Assembly: GCA_016935655.1 (NCBI GenBank) | Contig: JAFGQM010000070.1 | Coordinates: 1-15,151 of the forward strand | Length of the DNA: 15,151 bases | Source: Candidatus Altarchaeota archaeon | GTDB lineage: Archaea > Altiarchaeota > Altiarchaeia > JAFGQM01 | Reading direction: 5' to 3' | Shown: positions 1 through 6,783 of the stretch, piece by piece | Position numbering within the stretch: position 1 is the stretch's first letter | How the letters are laid out: every line of letters starts with the position of its first letter | Position numbers and translations under genes: made by a program | The notes under the pieces: generated by a model | Told to the model about the DNA's origin: nothing | The model's database searches: none | The model's input: only the letters and a program-made list of their open reading frames with translations

Positions 1-1162
1 CTGAGACCGCCCTGAACTTGGATATCATGCTCCTTGCTTCGTCTATGGTATAAACTATGTTGGTCTCGCACTGTTCGTAGTCTGCATGGACCAGGTATAC
101 GGAATACCTGCCTATGGGGGCGTCTATATAGACATCTGTCACCTTGTTGTCCGACAGGACGACCTCCATCAGCCCAAAGCCCACAGTGTACCTGGCCACT
201 ATCTTTGCGAGCTTCTGCACCTCAGCGTAACCTATCGAGATTTTGTTCTGCTCCGCGAGGTCGGCTATGGTGCCTTCATATATCCTCTCAAAATACCTTC
301 TGGTCTCCGCAGGGTCTTCGAACTCCACGCCCTCTATCTTCTGCTCTGAGACTATCTCCTTGGTCTTGTTAAGCAGGAAGTACTGGTCTGGTGGTAGCGA
401 GTATTCCGGGGGGTATAGGTAATAGAGGTATTCTATCTTCTCCGGATGCCTATATATCTCCACTTCTGCATCCAGGACCTTGTAAGAATCAACTAGCTCT
501 ACGCCCTTCGGCGCGCCCGTCTCCAGGCGGCTCCTGATGAATGACGGTTTTATCGGGCTTTCGAATATGGTCTTGTATATCTCCCGTCCTTTAGGCACCT
601 TATGCAGCTTGAATATTATCGTCATCGCCTGTCTGATCAGCGTTGTGCTCTCCAACAAGCCCTTTATCTCCTCCAGGGTTTTCAGATAAGGTATGGCACA
701 TTTTCGGTACTCTTCCCCCGCCTGCGCCGCCTTGCTTCTTTCCCTCTCTATGGTCTCCTTCAGGTTGAAGTATCCGGCGATAGGGTCGGTCCTCAACCTA
801 TCATGTATAAGGCTCGTGACATAGTCGCTCCTTTCAGTCAAGTAATCGCTGCATTCGTCCCCCCCCAGATGGCTGGGCGACCATACATGCTCTGACTTCA
901 GCCTTGCCAAGACCTGGGCGACCTCCTTAAGGAGGTTCGTCTGCTTGTCAGTGTATATACGTTCGTAGAACTCCTCGAAGTTTATGCTGTCGACATCCGG
1001 ATGTTCGATGAGTTTGTCAAGGGTCCTGGCCATGCACTGGGGATAATCAGCGACGGAGGCGCCATAGATGCAGTTCCTGCAGTTGACCACCATCTCCTTC
1101 TTGCCTTCCATGTGCTTGATCATCGCACCACATGTCTTCAGGACATCTATAGTTTCGACCAT
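1..1162 (-). CDS. Type II/IV secretion (archaeal pilus-type) ATPase, 5' part
   Basis: Partial gene: the start ATG is at 1162 and the 3' end lies beyond position 1. About 387 residues are visible in one open frame. The visible part matches the N-terminal domain of archaeal GspE/PilB/TadA-like ATPases: a long helical, charged region, a YLYYLYPPEYSLPPDQYFLL segment, then GFGLMEVVLSDNKVTDVYID, which is the usual entry to the second N-terminal subdomain before the RecA-like core. The Walker A and B motifs would lie off the window. As a family, these hexameric cytoplasmic ATPases power assembly of pilus-like filaments or secretion across the archaeal membrane. Odd feature: Cys11, Cys28, Cys31 and Cys43 (CxxC plus two more) form a possible metal-binding knuckle. 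It diverges from an archaeosortase gene. The family call is firm, but which system it serves is inference. Confidence 0.85.
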   Translation of the reverse strand, partial: MVETIDVLKTCGAMIKHMEGKKEMVVNCRNCIYGASVADYPQCMARTLDKLIEHPDVDSINFEEFYERIYTDKQTNLLKEVAQVLARLKSEHVWSPSHLGGDECSDYLTERSDYVTSLIHDRLRTDPIAGYFNLKETIERERSKAAQAGEEYRKCAIPYLKTLEEIKGLLESTTLIRQAMTIIFKLHKVPKGREIYKTIFESPIKPSFIRSRLETGAPKGVELVDSYKVLDAEVEIYRHPEKIEYLYYLYPPEYSLPPDQYFLLNKTKEIVSEQKIEGVEFEDPAETRRYFERIYEGTIADLAEQNKISIGYAEVQKLAKIVARYTVGFGLMEVVLSDNKVTDVYIDAPIGRYSVYLVHADYEQCETNIVYTIDEARSMISKFRAVS

Positions 1163-1215
1163 TATTCGTTTGGGTAGTCTATATTTAACTTCTGGACTTA
1201 AAAATATAGGATTAA
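1163..1215. promoter_or_regulatory. Shared divergent promoter region, secretion ATPase / archaeosortase
   Basis: The 53 bp between two divergent start codons are very AT-rich. On the plus strand, a TATA-like ctatatttaa (1179-1188) lies about 30 bp before the archaeosortase ATG at 1216. On the minus strand, the complement of cttaaaaatatag (1197-1209) lies about 40 bp before the ATPase ATG at 1162. The layout suggests a compact divergent archaeal promoter with little or no 5' leader on the archaeosortase side. No Shine-Dalgarno sequence is evident for either gene. Confidence 0.55.
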
Positions 1216-1818
1216 ATGGAGCCCACCTTAGAGAAGTTTTGGAAATCGTTAAGGAAGGATTTAAGAAATAGAAAGGCATTGCGCAATGCGACCAAATTCA
1301 TGGTAATCTTCATACTCCTTTTTGCGCTGTCCCTCCTCGTGTTGATACCGCTGCTCTCGCCACTGTGGGATTTCCTTGGCGTTTTCAATTCACACACCTC
1401 GCATGCGGTTTTGGCCCTTCTTGGAGTGGAATCGAGTGTTAGCGGGAATGTCATCACTACTAGAGTGGGCGGGCAAGACGTAGGCTTTGAGATCTCGCAG
1501 ATATGCTCCGGTGATATTGAAATCGCCCTTTTGGCCTCACTGATCCTAGCCTCGTTTGACATCGCAATCTTCTGGAGGCTCCTCGGCTCCTTGGCGGGGG
1601 CCCTACTAGTACTCCTAGTCAATCCCCTCCGGATAAGCCTGACTATATTGATAACAGCGAGGAGTGACCTGGATGTGGGCGAATTGGCCCACAATATCAT
1701 CTTCAGACTTTTCTTGTTCCTTTTGTTGGTATTCTACTATCTCCTCTGGTACAACTGGACCAAGGGGATGAAGAACCCTAGGTTGGAATATGGCCTCAGG
1801 CATCTTTTTAAGGGATAA
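1216..1818 (+). CDS. Archaeosortase/exosortase family transpeptidase
   Basis: A 200-residue multi-pass membrane protein. It carries the family's catalytic signature in order: Cys97 in ICSGD, Arg139 in NPLRI and His159 in ELAHN, each at or near the start of a hydrophobic helix. Cys97 is the only cysteine. Hydrophobic segments lie at about 26-50, 102-120, 121-147 and 160-180, and the N-terminus is strongly basic. In this family the membrane-embedded Cys protease/transpeptidase cleaves proteins bearing a C-terminal motif, hydrophobic helix and basic tail, and joins them to a surface anchor, probably lipid in archaea. The gene overlaps the next by 29 bp and diverges from a secretion ATPase. Family assignment is confident. 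The subfamily and the recognised sorting motif cannot be told, and no classic PGF- or PEF-type substrate was seen in this window. Confidence 0.88.
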   Translation: MEPTLEKFWKSLRKDLRNRKALRNATKFMVIFILLFALSLLVLIPLLSPLWDFLGVFNSHTSHAVLALLGVESSVSGNVITTRVGGQDVGFEISQICSGDIEIALLASLILASFDIAIFWRLLGSLAGALLVLLVNPLRISLTILITARSDLDVGELAHNIIFRLFLFLLLVFYYLLWYNWTKGMKNPRLEYGLRHLFKG

Positions 1819-4660
1819 CAGGAGAGGGATGTACATAATGACGCCGTTCATGGGCGTTGTGATGATCCTTATCGTGTTCGCGGTATCCTACTACATAGGC
1901 AGCGAGGCCAACCAACAGATGGAGCTGGCTGGCGCATCCACCCTAAACGATGAACTGCTGTTCATCTCGCAGTCCATACAGGCGGATTTCTTCGATCTTT
2001 TGATGCAGAATATTCTCGAGTCTGAGGCAGTCAAGTTCCTTCAAAGCAAAACACATGTCCTGTACCCAACAGCCGATTTTTCCAGCAACATCGGCAATGA
2101 TTTCAGACTGGCCCTAGAGGAGCCGTTGGCCTATATAGTGAACGAGGACACATCAGAAACTTATTCCAAGGCTTATAGTAGCTTACCAGCCATCACCTGT
2201 AATCCAAAGTCCTCAGAGGCGGGCTCTTTGTCATACATAAATTTTGACGAGAATGAGGACGGCACTCTTACGATTTCTGCAGTCACGACAGGACAGGAGA
2301 TAGAATGCATCTCGACCGAGCCTCCCGGCAGGACACAGATAGCTTTGCAAGGCAGGGGCTACCAATTGAGCGTCAGGGCTGTAGCGATACATGATGCAGC
2401 CATACGGGCCATAAACGACGTCTACTCACAGCTCAATGACATGGAATCCACTTATACCCAAGAACAATGGGCCTATCCGATGGAGGAGAAGGCCTTGGAC
2501 AAGATAGTCGAGAACTGGAACAGCATGATACGAGGCCTCAGCTCGACGAGCCTTTTGTCCGGGTCTGACGGCCTGTATCTGGACCCGGGGAGCGTCCAGA
2601 TATTCTCCGGGGACGGCGACCAGTTCTCTGTAAACGATTTCACAATCTCCTGTGGCGGGGAGGCGGGTTATGACGGCAGCAGAAACTGCAGACCAGACGA
2701 GGTCGGGCTGGATATCAGCGAGGAGCAGGAACGATGCGATGAGGTCTCCAAAATAAGCTTGAAGGCCGAGCTGGGTGAGATAACCATCACTACCCCCGGT
2801 GGCACGGTTTTGAAGGTCGACACAAAGAATCTAGAAGAGGAACTGAGGAAGGCCCTCGAGGACATGACCAGCGACATGCAGGGCTGTTTAAGCTACTCTG
2901 GCTCTACAAAGATATGTAAGGAGTGGGTCGGGAGACCCGGTAGCGTGCTAGTCCGCGGGGTCATATTGGAGGCCAACAGTGGCTACATCCCATCAGGCGT
3001 AGAAGCCCCCATAAACTTTGAATTCGTGAGCACAGGCTTCGGCCTGGACCAACCGGAGTTCGAGGACGACCTGGAATGCGACTCAGAGGAGAACAAGGAT
3101 TTGGTAATGGACAATATAAAGGCCATATTGGTCAGCGGGGAGGGATTCGAATTGAACATACAGCCGGTCGAAGACAAGCAGGGCCAAAAGAGGTTTGATA
3201 TCACGAATCTCGAGGACCTGGCCGAGAAGATAAACCAAGACCCGATGTATGAGAATACAGGTGCCAAGATAACACTGAACACCAACTTGAAGATACCAGT
3301 TCCACAGAGTCAGGGTCCCCCACCAGGTGACAACGGGGGGACTCCACCCCCGGAGACGCTTGAGATAACAGGCAGTGTGGAGGGCAGCAAGGGGCCGGTG
3401 TCAGAAAAGGCGGCACAGGATACGGAGATGCTAGCCACAGGGGAATTAAAGGGCGCCGGAGCCGAGGAGATGAAAGAGGCTTTCAAGAGCGGGGATGTCT
3501 ATGAGCGCTATGGTTCAGTACACTCGGTTCTGGACAATGCGGCCAGTGCAGCCAACACAGTCGGGGATACGAGGTCTGCGACAGCCCTATCAAAAAGCTC
3601 TGGCAGCGTCTGCAAGATGATGGGCATGAGGCACGGGATGGAGACGGGAGACATGAATCTGGCAATCCAGGCACTCTGCGGCATCGTGTCCACTAGTCTG
3701 GACCAGAATCTGGCCCCTATCTGTGGGCTGGGCCAGTTGTGGGCCGCATTTGAGAGTGGCGATCTCAAGGGCTATAATCTTGCGGTAAGCGGGCTGATGC
3801 AGCAGATGGGGTTCGGCCCCATGAACGTAAACCCTGAGTTACTTAGGCAGGGCTTGGAGACCGGTAACATAGGCCTGTCTCTTCAGGGCATAGCGTCTAC
3901 TCTTTCCTCTTCAGCGTCGGTTTATCTAGGGAATGTAGCCAGTCTCATGTCCGCGTTGGAAGCTGGGGATTCCAGGGGGGCCCTGGGGATCTCCGCCAAT
4001 ATAATGGGCATGTATGGTGGCTCGAACTCAGTCAATATCCTGCAATCAATTTCAGGCTTGGACCTAGCCGTACAGGGTGGGGATACCCAAGCGGCTTTGA
4101 ACGGCATGATAGGCCTTGCGAATGTTTACGGGGTCGGCGATTTGGGGAACTTGGCGTTCATGGCCAATGTTGGCAGCATGAGCAAGACACAGGCTCTGGC
4201 CACAATCGGGAGTACTGTATTGCCGGGCTATGGCGATATGATGGGCCTCTTCGGTCTCCAGAACCTTGGGGGTACGATGAACCTTGACATGGACCTGAGG
4301 GGGCTCTCTGCCAAATGCAAGAAAGTCAATCCTTTGGCTTACCTATGCTTGGCCGGGGGCGGCGTCTGTCCGCTGCAACATGAGGACTGCGTCTTCTCGG
4401 GAGGCCTGCCGACCTTCGACTTGAACATGCTCTGTACCGACTTATCCTCAGCGGGGGGATTCAGGCTTAGTTGCCAGTGTTCCTACATATGCACAAAAGC
4501 CCCCTACACACGGGTTTTTACATCCAGTGCTGATATCTCCATAGGGGGTCTGGCGGCTAGTATGAATTTGGAGGGCATGGCGCCGATACTACAGATGGTT
4601 AGCATGAAGGATGCGATTAGCAGGCAAAGGAATGTGCAATATTGCAAATACGATCCATGA
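1790..4660 (+). CDS. Large secreted/pilin-anchored protein with TPR-like repeats and Cys-rich end
   Basis: A 956-residue protein I do not recognise as a named family. A short basic leader (RDNRRG, 8-13) precedes one hydrophobic helix (about 15-36), similar to archaeal type IV pilin-like N-termini and implying an extracellular body. Residues 40-500 are mixed, with eight cysteines and a charged helix near 345-362. A Pro/Gly linker spans 503-521. From about 560 to 800, segments ending in E/S-x-G-D/N recur (GD/GN at 568, 620, 657, 692, 726, 764), each followed by an Ala/Leu-rich helix. The last five are 34-38 residues apart, like divergent TPR units. The final 115 residues hold nine cysteines (843-952), suggesting disulfides. 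There is no C-terminal helix. Start 1790 is preferred because it keeps the basic leader; ATG 1829, behind an SD-like ggagagg, is an alternative. The role is probably surface or pilus-related (inference). Confidence 0.8.
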   Translation: MASGIFLRDNRRGMYIMTPFMGVVMILIVFAVSYYIGSEANQQMELAGASTLNDELLFISQSIQADFFDLLMQNILESEAVKFLQSKTHVLYPTADFSSNIGNDFRLALEEPLAYIVNEDTSETYSKAYSSLPAITCNPKSSEAGSLSYINFDENEDGTLTISAVTTGQEIECISTEPPGRTQIALQGRGYQLSVRAVAIHDAAIRAINDVYSQLNDMESTYTQEQWAYPMEEKALDKIVENWNSMIRGLSSTSLLSGSDGLYLDPGSVQIFSGDGDQFSVNDFTISCGGEAGYDGSRNCRPDEVGLDISEEQERCDEVSKISLKAELGEITITTPGGTVLKVDTKNLEEELRKALEDMTSDMQGCLSYSGSTKICKEWVGRPGSVLVRGVILEANSGYIPSGVEAPINFEFVSTGFGLDQPEFEDDLECDSEENKDLVMDNIKAILVSGEGFELNIQPVEDKQGQKRFDITNLEDLAEKINQDPMYENTGAKITLNTNLKIPVPQSQGPPPGDNGGTPPPETLEITGSVEGSKGPVSEKAAQDTEMLATGELKGAGAEEMKEAFKSGDVYERYGSVHSVLDNAASAANTVGDTRSATALSKSSGSVCKMMGMRHGMETGDMNLAIQALCGIVSTSLDQNLAPICGLGQLWAAFESGDLKGYNLAVSGLMQQMGFGPMNVNPELLRQGLETGNIGLSLQGIASTLSSSASVYLGNVASLMSALEAGDSRGALGISANIMGMYGGSNSVNILQSISGLDLAVQGGDTQAALNGMIGLANVYGVGDLGNLAFMANVGSMSKTQALATIGSTVLPGYGDMMGLFGLQNLGGTMNLDMDLRGLSAKCKKVNPLAYLCLAGGGVCPLQHEDCVFSGGLPTFDLNMLCTDLSSAGGFRLSCQCSYICTKAPYTRVFTSSADISIGGLAASMNLEGMAPILQMVSMKDAISRQRNVQYCKYDP
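3467..4189 (+). repeat. Degenerate protein-level repeat block (TPR-like units)
   Basis: This part of the 956-residue gene encodes about five to six related units around GMETGDMNLAIQAL, AFESGDLKGYNLAV, GLETGNIGLSLQGI, ALEAGDSRGALGIS and AVQGGDTQAALNGM. The units are spaced 37, 35, 34 and 38 residues apart, and a weaker first copy (AFKSGDV) lies 52 residues earlier. The Gly-Asp turn between two Ala-rich helices is what a TPR-like helix-turn-helix unit shows. The DNA copies are strongly diverged, so this is an old protein repeat and not a recent tandem duplication. Confidence 0.65.
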
Positions 4661-5469
4661 TGAACATACGGGCGATATTCAGGCTGATGAGACCAGAGAA
4701 CTGCCTTATGGCTTCCGTAGCAGTCGCAATAGGCTTTATAGTCGCGGGCGGTCTTGAGGTCGGTCTAGGACTGGTCTTGGCATTGGTCTCAGCGTTCGTT
4801 ATAACTGGAGCCGGTAATACGATCAATGACTTCTATGATGCTCGCATTGACAAGGAAAACGCCCCTGACAGGCCGATACCATCAGGCGAGGTCACAGAGG
4901 GTTTTGCCTTTTACATGGCGATGTCCCTGTTTTTCTTGGGCATACTCTCGGCCTTCTTCATCAATCCTGGTTGCCTGATTCTGGCCTGGTTCAACTCATC
5001 CTTGCTCTTCGTGTATGCCAGGGATCTGAAGGGTACGGTACTGGCAGGCAACATAACCGTTTCCTACCTGACAGCCTCGACCTTCGTTTACGGCGGCTTG
5101 GTGCTAGTGAATCCGCTCATAACTGTATTCTTATTCCTCTTGGCGTTTTTGGTGAACGTCGGCAGAGAGATAGTCGGAGACATCGAGGACGTCCCCGGGG
5201 ACAAGAAGGAGGGCTTGGTCACACTGCCCATAAGGATTGGCGAGAAAAAATCTTGGATTATAGCCGCAGTCTTTGTCTTGGTTGCGGTTGCACTGAGTCC
5301 GGCCCCATATCTCTTGAACCTTATGGGGCCTTATTATCTTGTAGTAGTCTTAGTGGCCGATCTTATGTTCATCGCCTCCCTGGCGGGGTGCAAGCCCAGG
5401 CTCAACCAAAAGCTTACCAAAGTCGGGATAGCTATAGGGCTGGTGAGTTTCCTTGCGGGGCTCATTTAG
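4657..5469 (+). CDS. ubiA: UbiA-family prenyltransferase, likely digeranylgeranylglyceryl phosphate synthase
   Basis: A 270-residue polytopic membrane prenyltransferase. Both Asp-rich, Mg-diphosphate-binding motifs are present: NDFYDARIDKENAPDRPI starting at Asn57, and DIEDVPGDKKEG at 175-186 followed by TLPIRIG. About eight to nine hydrophobic helices fill the rest. In archaea, UbiA members with this motif spacing add the second geranylgeranyl chain to geranylgeranylglyceryl phosphate, making the core ether lipid. That substrate is inferred from the archaeal context, since other UbiA prenyl acceptors exist. I place the start at ATG 4657, which overlaps the upstream stop as ATGA, instead of the TTG 15 bp earlier. 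This suggests translational coupling to the large surface-protein gene. The 3' end overlaps convergent tmk by 8 bp. Confidence 0.9.
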   Translation: MMNIRAIFRLMRPENCLMASVAVAIGFIVAGGLEVGLGLVLALVSAFVITGAGNTINDFYDARIDKENAPDRPIPSGEVTEGFAFYMAMSLFFLGILSAFFINPGCLILAWFNSSLLFVYARDLKGTVLAGNITVSYLTASTFVYGGLVLVNPLITVFLFLLAFLVNVGREIVGDIEDVPGDKKEGLVTLPIRIGEKKSWIIAAVFVLVAVALSPAPYLLNLMGPYYLVVVLVADLMFIASLAGCKPRLNQKLTKVGIAIGLVSFLAGLI

Positions 5470-6058
5470 GGGTCTTCTCTAGAAATCTATCAACTGCCGC
5501 CCTGATTTTGTCTTGGACCCTATTCATATCTGCCTCGGTTTCCACTACCACCCAGGACTTCGTTTGCGCGAATCTGATTAGGACCTCCTGTACTTTTTCC
5601 TGAAATTCCAGGACCTCAAAAACCTCCTTTTGCCTATGCATTCTATCCAGCGCTTTCTTCGGGCTTATCTTTAGGAGTATGACCAAATCAGGTTTCACTG
5701 CGAAGGAGTTGATTTTCTCTATCCACTTCGGGTCGACACCCTGGATCGACTGGTAGGCGATAGTCGAGTAGAAGTACCGCTCGCATATGACGACCTTCCC
5801 GCCGTCCAGGGAGGGCCTTACCAGGTTTTTCACATGCTCCTTTCTGTCCTCAGTGAACAATAAAGTCAGCTCTTTGGGCGTGACGTCTGCTTTACCGGAT
5901 AGAACCTCCCGGGTCCTCTTCCCCATGAGGCCCTTTGTCGGCTCTGCAGTATTAACGACATCGTATCCATTTTTCCTTAAATATTCGCCCAACAGTTTCG
6001 CATGAGTGCTCTTACCAGTCCCGTCTGCGCCCTCTATGACTATGAATATGCCGGACAT
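5462..6058 (-). CDS. tmk: Thymidylate kinase
   Basis: A 198-residue cytoplasmic P-loop kinase that phosphorylates dTMP to dTDP with ATP for DNA synthesis. Visible motifs are the P-loop GADGTGKST (10-18), the TAEPT substrate loop (37-41), DRKEH (71-75), ERYFYSTIAYQ (93-103), which holds the family's DRY/ERY-type nucleotide contacts, and a lid-like basic stretch RMHRQKEVFE (139-148). Length is normal for the family. The gene converges with the UbiA-type gene, with 8 bp of 3' overlap, and diverges from a small membrane-protein gene. A TATA-like element about 28 bp upstream of the ATG points to a leaderless transcript. Confidence 0.95.
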   Translation of the reverse strand: MSGIFIVIEGADGTGKSTHAKLLGEYLRKNGYDVVNTAEPTKGLMGKRTREVLSGKADVTPKELTLLFTEDRKEHVKNLVRPSLDGGKVVICERYFYSTIAYQSIQGVDPKWIEKINSFAVKPDLVILLKISPKKALDRMHRQKEVFEVLEFQEKVQEVLIRFAQTKSWVVVETEADMNRVQDKIRAAVDRFLEKTPK

Positions 6059-6159
6059 CTTGGTTATTGAAAAATTAGTCGGATAAAAATAGCGCTTCTT
6101 TTATTTTTATACATAAAAGCATATAATAACCTCGAATTCTTGAATTGGGGTGATCGCAA
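6059..6159. promoter_or_regulatory. Divergent promoters of tmk and the 64-residue membrane protein; strong SD
   Basis: This 101-bp AT-rich gap serves both directions. For tmk (minus), the complement of gataaaaatag (6082-6092) sits about 28 bp from the ATG, leaving essentially no leader. For the plus-strand gene, tttttatac (6104-6112) would place the transcript start near 6135. A strong Shine-Dalgarno sequence ggggtgatc (6147-6155) follows; it is nearly complementary to the usual archaeal 16S rRNA 3' end (GATCACCTCC). The two sides therefore appear to use different translation-initiation modes. Confidence 0.55.
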
Positions 6160-6354
6160 ATGGGTAAGGCAAAGACTTTTGGCGGAGCAGGTGTTATTGT
6201 TGGTGCAGCAATCATAGTGGCTGTTTGGTTGTCCAGGATCTACGGGACCGGCAGTTTTCTCGACTGGATCATACAGACGTACATACCAGTAGTCCTCATA
6301 ACAATCGCGCTCATAGCCATAGTGATAGGGATATTGCTTTTGATATACGGCTAA
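6160..6354 (+). CDS. Small two-helix membrane protein
   Basis: A 64-residue protein with no family I recognise. After MGKAKTFGG it has a hydrophobic helix (about 9-25), a short loop with charged and aromatic residues (26-38), and a second hydrophobic helix (about 40-62) ending two residues before the stop. The very strong Shine-Dalgarno sequence ggggtgatc, five bases upstream of the ATG, and an AT-rich promoter argue that this is a real, well-translated gene and not a chance frame. It stands alone between tmk (divergent) and an unknown basic protein. Function unknown; it could be a small membrane subunit or modulator. Confidence 0.75.
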   Translation: MGKAKTFGGAGVIVGAAIIVAVWLSRIYGTGSFLDWIIQTYIPVVLITIALIAIVIGILLLIYG

Positions 6355-6423
6355 ATTGCGTTTATACATTCTACGGGCTTAGCTCAGCCTTTTATCCCTT
6401 TTTCGTTATTGTTAGCATTGATT

Positions 6424-6747
6424 ATGACACCTAGTGCACCCCTTATTGTCGGCAGCCAGAGGCACGGAGTGAGGAGAACTGCGAACATGGTTGTTTTCCG
6501 TAGACCCACAGACGTCAAGCTCGCAGACTGGCATGCGACAAAGAGTACGAGAGCAGCTTTGACTAAGCGGCTGATGGAGCTGAGGAAGCATCCAGCAGTA
6601 AAAAGGAAACCGATATTGTTCAACCCAATCAAAAAGGGCGTGAACCAGGTTCTGGAAGACCGGTACTTGCCCCTCAAATCTAGGCTGCACCACATAGAGC
6701 GCTATGTAGAGACTGCGGAGATATTTGTAAAGGAGATGGAAAGCTAA
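6424..6747 (+). CDS. Small basic protein of unknown function
   Basis: A 107-residue protein rich in Lys, Arg and His, with no membrane helix, signal peptide or recognised domain. The N-terminal half contains RHGVRRTANMVVFRRP, the middle has KHPAVKRKPILFNPIKKG, and the C-terminal third looks helical (LKSRLHHIERYVETAEIFVKEMES region). ATG 6424 is chosen over a TTG five codons earlier. A TATA-like tttatacat lies at 6361-6369. The basic charge is compatible with nucleic-acid or ribosome binding, but that is inference. The gene precedes gatE, which has its own promoter-like element in the 36-bp gap. Coding status is supported by filling the gap on the coding strand with a clean frame and a normal start. 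Confidence 0.65.
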   Translation: MTPSAPLIVGSQRHGVRRTANMVVFRRPTDVKLADWHATKSTRAALTKRLMELRKHPAVKRKPILFNPIKKGVNQVLEDRYLPLKSRLHHIERYVETAEIFVKEMES

Positions 6748-6783
6748 CCGAAACTTTTAACATTCCTAACCGGAAATATAACC
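6748..6783 (+). promoter_or_regulatory. gatE promoter (BRE/TATA-like, leaderless)
   Basis: In this 36-bp gap, ccgaaa (6748-6753) followed by cttttaac (6754-6761) resembles an archaeal BRE plus TATA box. Its centre is about 27 bp before the gatE ATG, the spacing expected if transcription starts at the start codon. No Shine-Dalgarno sequence precedes the ATG, which fits leaderless translation. Confidence 0.55.

Noticed and set aside
1212..1700. Minus-strand open frame opposite the archaeosortase gene
   Set aside because: The plus frame has the full catalytic Cys-Arg-His pattern; the antisense frame has no recognisable features.
4642..4644. TTG as the start of the UbiA-type gene
   Set aside because: ATG 4657 in the same frame overlaps the preceding stop as ATGA, a common coupled-start arrangement, and removes nothing conserved.
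1790..4660. Large surface protein as the archaeosortase substrate
   Set aside because: Its C-terminus is hydrophilic and Cys-bearing with no terminal membrane helix or basic tail, so the known substrate layout is absent.
4971..5603. Plus-strand open frame across the UbiA-type gene and the tmk 3' end
   Set aside because: It overlaps the prenyltransferase in another frame and antisense tmk; its composition is low-complexity and shows no motif.
6374..6387. gggcttagctcag, resembling the 5' end of a tRNA or tRNA half
   Set aside because: No D-arm closure, anticodon arm, T-arm or matching 3' acceptor follows; the downstream bases are T-rich and run into a coding frame.
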